The translations under genes were made by a program, and so were the position numbers. The notes below the pieces were generated by a model. It ran no database searches, had not been told where the DNA came from, and saw only the letters and a list, made by a program, of their open reading frames with translations. From Curvibacter sp. (GTDB lineage: Bacteria; Pseudomonadota; Gammaproteobacteria; Burkholderiales; Burkholderiaceae_C), in NCBI GenBank assembly GCA_020248905.1, contig JADCGR010000028.1, forward strand, positions 1-34,971: 34,971 nt of DNA. The letters are read 5' to 3'. Shown in pieces: positions 31,642 through 34,971 of the stretch. Numbering within the stretch: the first letter of the stretch is position 1; every line of letters starts with the position of its first letter.

Positions 31642-34600
31642 ATGAACCACAAGGAATCCGCCTCGGGCTTTAACCTTTCCCGGTGGGCCATTGACCACCC
31701 GGCGCTGACGCGCTACCTGCTCATCGCCCTGATGGTGCTGGGCTTTGCCGCCTATTTCCAGCTCGGGCAGGACGAAGACCCGCCCTTCACCTTCCGCGCG
31801 ATGGTGCTGCGCACTTACTGGCCGGGTGCCACGGCGCAGCAGGTCGCCGAGCAGGTGACTGACAAGATCGAGCGCACGCTGCAGGAAGTGCCCGGAGCGG
31901 ACAAGATCCGCAGCTACTCCAAGCCGGGCGAATCCCAAATCATCTTCCAGCTCAAGGACTCGACCCGGGCGGCTGATGTGTCGGGAACCTGGTACACGGT
32001 ACGCAAGAAGGTGGGCGATATGCGCGGCACACTGCCGTCCGGAATCCAGGGGCCCTTCTTCAACGACGAGTTCGGTGATGTCTACGGCGTGATCTATGCG
32101 CTGCAAGCCGACGGGTTCACCGATGCCGAGCTCAAGGTTGTCGCTGACGACGTGCGGCAGCGCCTCTTGCACGTGCCCGATGTGGCCAAGGTCGAGCTCT
32201 TTGGCGTGCAGGACGAGAAGCTCTACATCGAGATCTCCCAGAAGCGGCTGGCTCAGTTGGGTCTGGACATGAACCAGGTGCTCGCCCAGCTCGGCCAGCA
32301 GAACGCCGTGGAGAGCGCGGGCGCCGTGCAGACGCCAATCGATGTTGTGCAGGTGCGCGTGGCAGGCCAGTTCGAGGCTGTGGACCAGTTGCGGGCCATG
32401 CCCATCCGCGGCAGCACGGGCAACCAGCTGCGTCTGGGTGATATCTCGGTGATCAAGCGTGGCTACGTGGACCCCTCCGTCATCAAGGTGCGCCATCAGG
32501 GCCAGCAGGTGATCGCCCTCGGCATCTCCATGTCCAAGGGTGGCGACATCATCGCGCTGGGTAAATCGCTCGTAAGCGCGACGCAACAGATCAGGAAGAC
32601 GCTGCCCGCAGGGCTCGAGCTGGTCCAGCTGCAGGACCAGCCGCGCGCCGTGGCCACGTCAGTCAACGAGTTCGTCGGCGTGCTAATGGAGGCGGTAGCC
32701 ATCGTGCTCATCGTAAGTTTCATCAGCCTTGGTTTGCACCAGCGCCAGAACTCACAGCACCTGCCACTGTGGAAGCGCTACTACGTGGACATGCGCCCCG
32801 GTCTGGTGGTGGGTATCACGATCCCCCTGGTGCTGGCCCTGACCTTTCTGGGCATGTACTACTGGGGCATTGGTCTTCACAAGATCTCGCTGGGCTCGCT
32901 CATCATCGCGCTGGGCCTGCTGGTAGACGACGCCATCATTGCCGTGGAGATGATGGTGCGCAAGATGGAGGAGGGCTATGACAAGGTACGTGCTGCGACC
33001 TTTGCCTACGACATTACCGCCATGCCCATGCTCACCGGCACGCTGATCACGGCGGTCGGATTCCTGCCCATCGGGATGGCCAAGTCATCTGTCGGCGAGT
33101 ACACCTTCGCCATCTTCGGCGTTACGTCGCTGGCGCTCGTACTGAGCTGGGTCGTTTCCGTGTACTTCGTGCCCTATCTGGGCAGGATTCTGCTCAAAGC
33201 GCAGCCGCACCATGCGACGTCGCGGGTCGCTGTAGCCGCCGACGAACCGCACGAACATTTCGACACCCCTTTCTACAACCGCTTCCGCAAGGCGGTGGAC
33301 TGGTGCGTCGAGTATCGCTGGCTCACCATCGGTGCCACGGTGCTGACGTTTGCTTTGGGTATCGCCGGCATGGGCAAGGTGCAGCAGCAGTTCTTCCCGG
33401 ATTCGAGCCGGCCCGAGATTGTGGTGGATCTGTGGTTCCCGGAAGGTACATCCTTCTCGGCCAACGAGGCCGAGACCCGGCGCGTTGAGCAGCGGCTGAT
33501 GGGGGAGGCTGGCGTCAACTCCGTGAGCACCTGGGTGGGCTCGGGTGTGCCGCGCTTTTACCTGCCGCTGGACCAGGTCTTCCCGCAGACCAATGTCTCG
33601 CAGCTCATCGTGCTACCCGTAGACCTGAAGACCCGCGAGAGCCTGCGCATTGCCTTGCCAGCGCTGCTGGCCCAGGAGTTCCCCGAGGTGCGTGGCCGCG
33701 TGAGGCTCCTGCCCAACGGCCCCCCCGTGCCCTACCCTGTGCAGTTCCGCGTGGTGGGCAGCGATCCGGCGGTGATCCGCGCGCGGGCCGATGAGGTCAA
33801 GGAGGTCATGCGCGCAAGCCCGAACACCCGCGGCGTCAATGACAACTGGAATGAATCCGTCAAGGTACTGCGGCTGGAGATTGAGCAGGCAAAGGCGCGT
33901 GCCCTGGGCGTGAGCAGCCAGTCCATCGCCCAGGCGGCTCGCACCTTGCTGGCTGGCCAGACGGTCGGCCAGTTCCGCGAGGGCGACAAACTGATCGACA
34001 TCGTGTTGCGCCAGCCTCTGGACGAGCGCAATGCAATTTCCGACCTTGGCAACGCATATCTGCCCACCGCCTCCGGCCGATCAATTCCCCTGACACAGAT
34101 CGCCAAGCCCGTTCTCACCTGGGAGCCGGGGGTCATGTGGCGCGAGAACCGAGAGTACGCCATCACTGTGCAGAGCGATGCCATCGAAGGCATGCAGGGC
34201 GCGACGATTACGGCCCAGCTACTGCCGGAATTGCGCAAGCTGGAGGCTCGCTGGCATGCCGCCGGTCTGACCGGCTACCACCTGGAAGTGGCCGGCGCGG
34301 TGGAAGAGAGCAGCAAGGGGCAGGGCTCGATTGCGGCCGGTGTGCCCATCATGCTGTTCCTGACCTTCACGCTGCTAATGCTGCAGCTGCAGAGCTTCAG
34401 CCGCGCGATGCTTGTCTTCCTGACCGGTCCGCTGGGGCTGGCCGGCGTGGCCGGTGCGCTGTTGTTGCTCAACAGGCCTTTTGGCTTCGTGGCCTTGCTG
34501 GGCGTGATCGCCCTGATGGGCATGATCCAGCGCAACTCCGTGATTCTGATCGACCAGATTGAGCAGGATCGCGCCCAAGGCGTTGCCGCATGGGACGCGA

Positions 34601-34818
34601 TTGTGGAATCTACGGTGCGCCGCCTGCGCCCCATCGTGCTGACCGCTGCTGCGGCCGTGCTGGCCATGATTCCCCTGTCGCGCTCGGTTTTCTGGGGGCC
34701 GATGGCTGTGGCGATCATGGGAGGACTGATTGTCGCCACCATCCTGACACTGCTCGCCCTTCCCGCCATGTACGCCGCATGGTTTCGCGTGAAACGCGAA
34801 ACACCGGCGTTGTCATGA
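31642..34818 (+). CDS. RND efflux pump, inner-membrane transporter
   Basis: 1058 residues, HAE1-type hydrophobic/amphiphilic exporter. Twelve helices with the usual two large periplasmic loops (about 45-340 and 570-880). TM4 carries the proton-relay pair in GLLVDDAIIAVEMMVRK (about 424-440). The internal repeat is visible in LLGVIALMGMIQRNSVILIDQIEQ in the second half. GAGG lies just before the ATG. It is cotranscribed with the adaptor. The last 14 codons (AWFRVKRETPALS and stop) lie inside the 78-bp repeat, so its C-terminus may have been altered by the repeat's arrival or duplication. Confidence 0.95.
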   Translation: MNHKESASGFNLSRWAIDHPALTRYLLIALMVLGFAAYFQLGQDEDPPFTFRAMVLRTYWPGATAQQVAEQVTDKIERTLQEVPGADKIRSYSKPGESQIIFQLKDSTRAADVSGTWYTVRKKVGDMRGTLPSGIQGPFFNDEFGDVYGVIYALQADGFTDAELKVVADDVRQRLLHVPDVAKVELFGVQDEKLYIEISQKRLAQLGLDMNQVLAQLGQQNAVESAGAVQTPIDVVQVRVAGQFEAVDQLRAMPIRGSTGNQLRLGDISVIKRGYVDPSVIKVRHQGQQVIALGISMSKGGDIIALGKSLVSATQQIRKTLPAGLELVQLQDQPRAVATSVNEFVGVLMEAVAIVLIVSFISLGLHQRQNSQHLPLWKRYYVDMRPGLVVGITIPLVLALTFLGMYYWGIGLHKISLGSLIIALGLLVDDAIIAVEMMVRKMEEGYDKVRAATFAYDITAMPMLTGTLITAVGFLPIGMAKSSVGEYTFAIFGVTSLALVLSWVVSVYFVPYLGRILLKAQPHHATSRVAVAADEPHEHFDTPFYNRFRKAVDWCVEYRWLTIGATVLTFALGIAGMGKVQQQFFPDSSRPEIVVDLWFPEGTSFSANEAETRRVEQRLMGEAGVNSVSTWVGSGVPRFYLPLDQVFPQTNVSQLIVLPVDLKTRESLRIALPALLAQEFPEVRGRVRLLPNGPPVPYPVQFRVVGSDPAVIRARADEVKEVMRASPNTRGVNDNWNESVKVLRLEIEQAKARALGVSSQSIAQAARTLLAGQTVGQFREGDKLIDIVLRQPLDERNAISDLGNAYLPTASGRSIPLTQIAKPVLTWEPGVMWRENREYAITVQSDAIEGMQGATITAQLLPELRKLEARWHAAGLTGYHLEVAGAVEESSKGQGSIAAGVPIMLFLTFTLLMLQLQSFSRAMLVFLTGPLGLAGVAGALLLLNRPFGFVALLGVIALMGMIQRNSVILIDQIEQDRAQGVAAWDAIVESTVRRLRPIVLTAAAAVLAMIPLSRSVFWGPMAVAIMGGLIVATILTLLALPAMYAAWFRVKRETPALS

Positions 34819-34971
34819 TTCCGCCCCGAGGGGCTGGTGCGAAGCACCGGGTCCGCATGGTTTCGCGTGAAACGCGAAACACCGGCGTTGTCATGATTCC
34901 GCCCCGAGGGGCTGGTGCGAAGCACCGGGTCCGCATGGTTTCGCGTGAAACGCGAAACACCGGCGTTGTCA
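34775..34971 (+). repeat. 78-bp tandem repeat, three copies, last truncated
   Basis: A unit of 78 bp recurs starting at 34775, 34853 and 34931; the third is cut by the window end. Identity between copies is complete over what can be compared. Each holds GTTTCGCG/CGCGAAAC around TGAAA, GGTGC/GCACC around GAA, and CCCC/GGGG. Copy 1 overlaps the pump's last codons, and each later copy repeats AWFRVKRETPALS-stop. Because 78 is a multiple of three, one minus-strand frame stays open, but this is repeat sequence, not a gene. Confidence 0.93.

Noticed and set aside
34715-34960. Minus-strand frame with repeated FRVSRETMRTRCFAPAPRGG units
   Set aside because: It stays open only because the 78-bp repeat is a multiple of three; it is antisense to the pump end and repeat, with no ribosome site.

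Overview
The window looks like a chromosomal segment from a GC-rich, phototrophic betaproteobacterium, probably a Burkholderiales member of the Rubrivivax/Rhodoferax type. That placement rests on a peripheral light-harvesting operon (pucBAC), an hpnCDE squalene/hopanoid cassette, hemH, and TRAP and Liv-type transporters typical of that group. No rRNA, tRNA or CRISPR array was seen. The genus is inference.

Layout. (1) 1-254: the 3' end of a group II intron, with a frameshifted maturase tail and clear domains V and VI. (2) 355-5939, minus strand: a LacI-family regulator with its own operator, a periplasmic binding protein, two permeases, an ATPase and a GpdQ-like phosphodiesterase, compactly arranged as one operon; its cargo may be a small phosphodiester or phosphonate. 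(3) 6061-8694, minus strand: TRAP dctQM without dctP, plus a small membrane protein and a strong terminator. (4) 8773-11505, minus strand: a KdpE-like regulator and a KdpD-like kinase lacking the usual N-terminal KdpD domain, closed by a terminator. (5) 11740-13955, plus strand: the puc locus, with a promoter overlapped by a PpsR/CrtJ-type site, pucB, pucA, intercistronic hairpins, pucC and a 35-residue single-pass protein. PucA carries Phe44/Leu45, the pair that marks blue-shifted B800-820 antennae. (6) 13986-14810: a small membrane ORF and a decayed Hsp15 (S4-domain) gene.

(7) 14851-22269, plus strand: a PAS-AAA-Fis sigma-54 activator, then a sigma-54 promoter and a five-gene Liv-type ABC importer ending in an alpha/beta hydrolase. 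A 7-bp tandem array separates the binding-protein gene from the rest. A GST-like gene follows. (8) 22987-24802: ferrochelatase and a HAD hydrolase, divergent with only 19 bp between start codons. (9) 24822-30362, minus strand: hpnC, hpnD, hpnE and a penicillin-acylase family gene. (10) 30383-34818, plus strand: an RND efflux adaptor and pump behind a promoter carrying a palindrome typical of TetR-type operators. (11) 34775-34971: a 78-bp tandem repeat that duplicates the pump's 3' end and contains a parS-like core in each copy.

How the parts fit: puc, hemH and hopanoid genes serve the photosynthetic or intracytoplasmic membrane lifestyle; the three importers, each tied to or near a different regulator class (LacI, two-component, sigma-54), handle organic nutrients. 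The most distinctive items are the LH3-like PucA/PucB residues, the small protein after pucC, the sigma-54 importer-hydrolase unit and the 78-bp repeat. Family assignments come from motif reading only; no database search was run.
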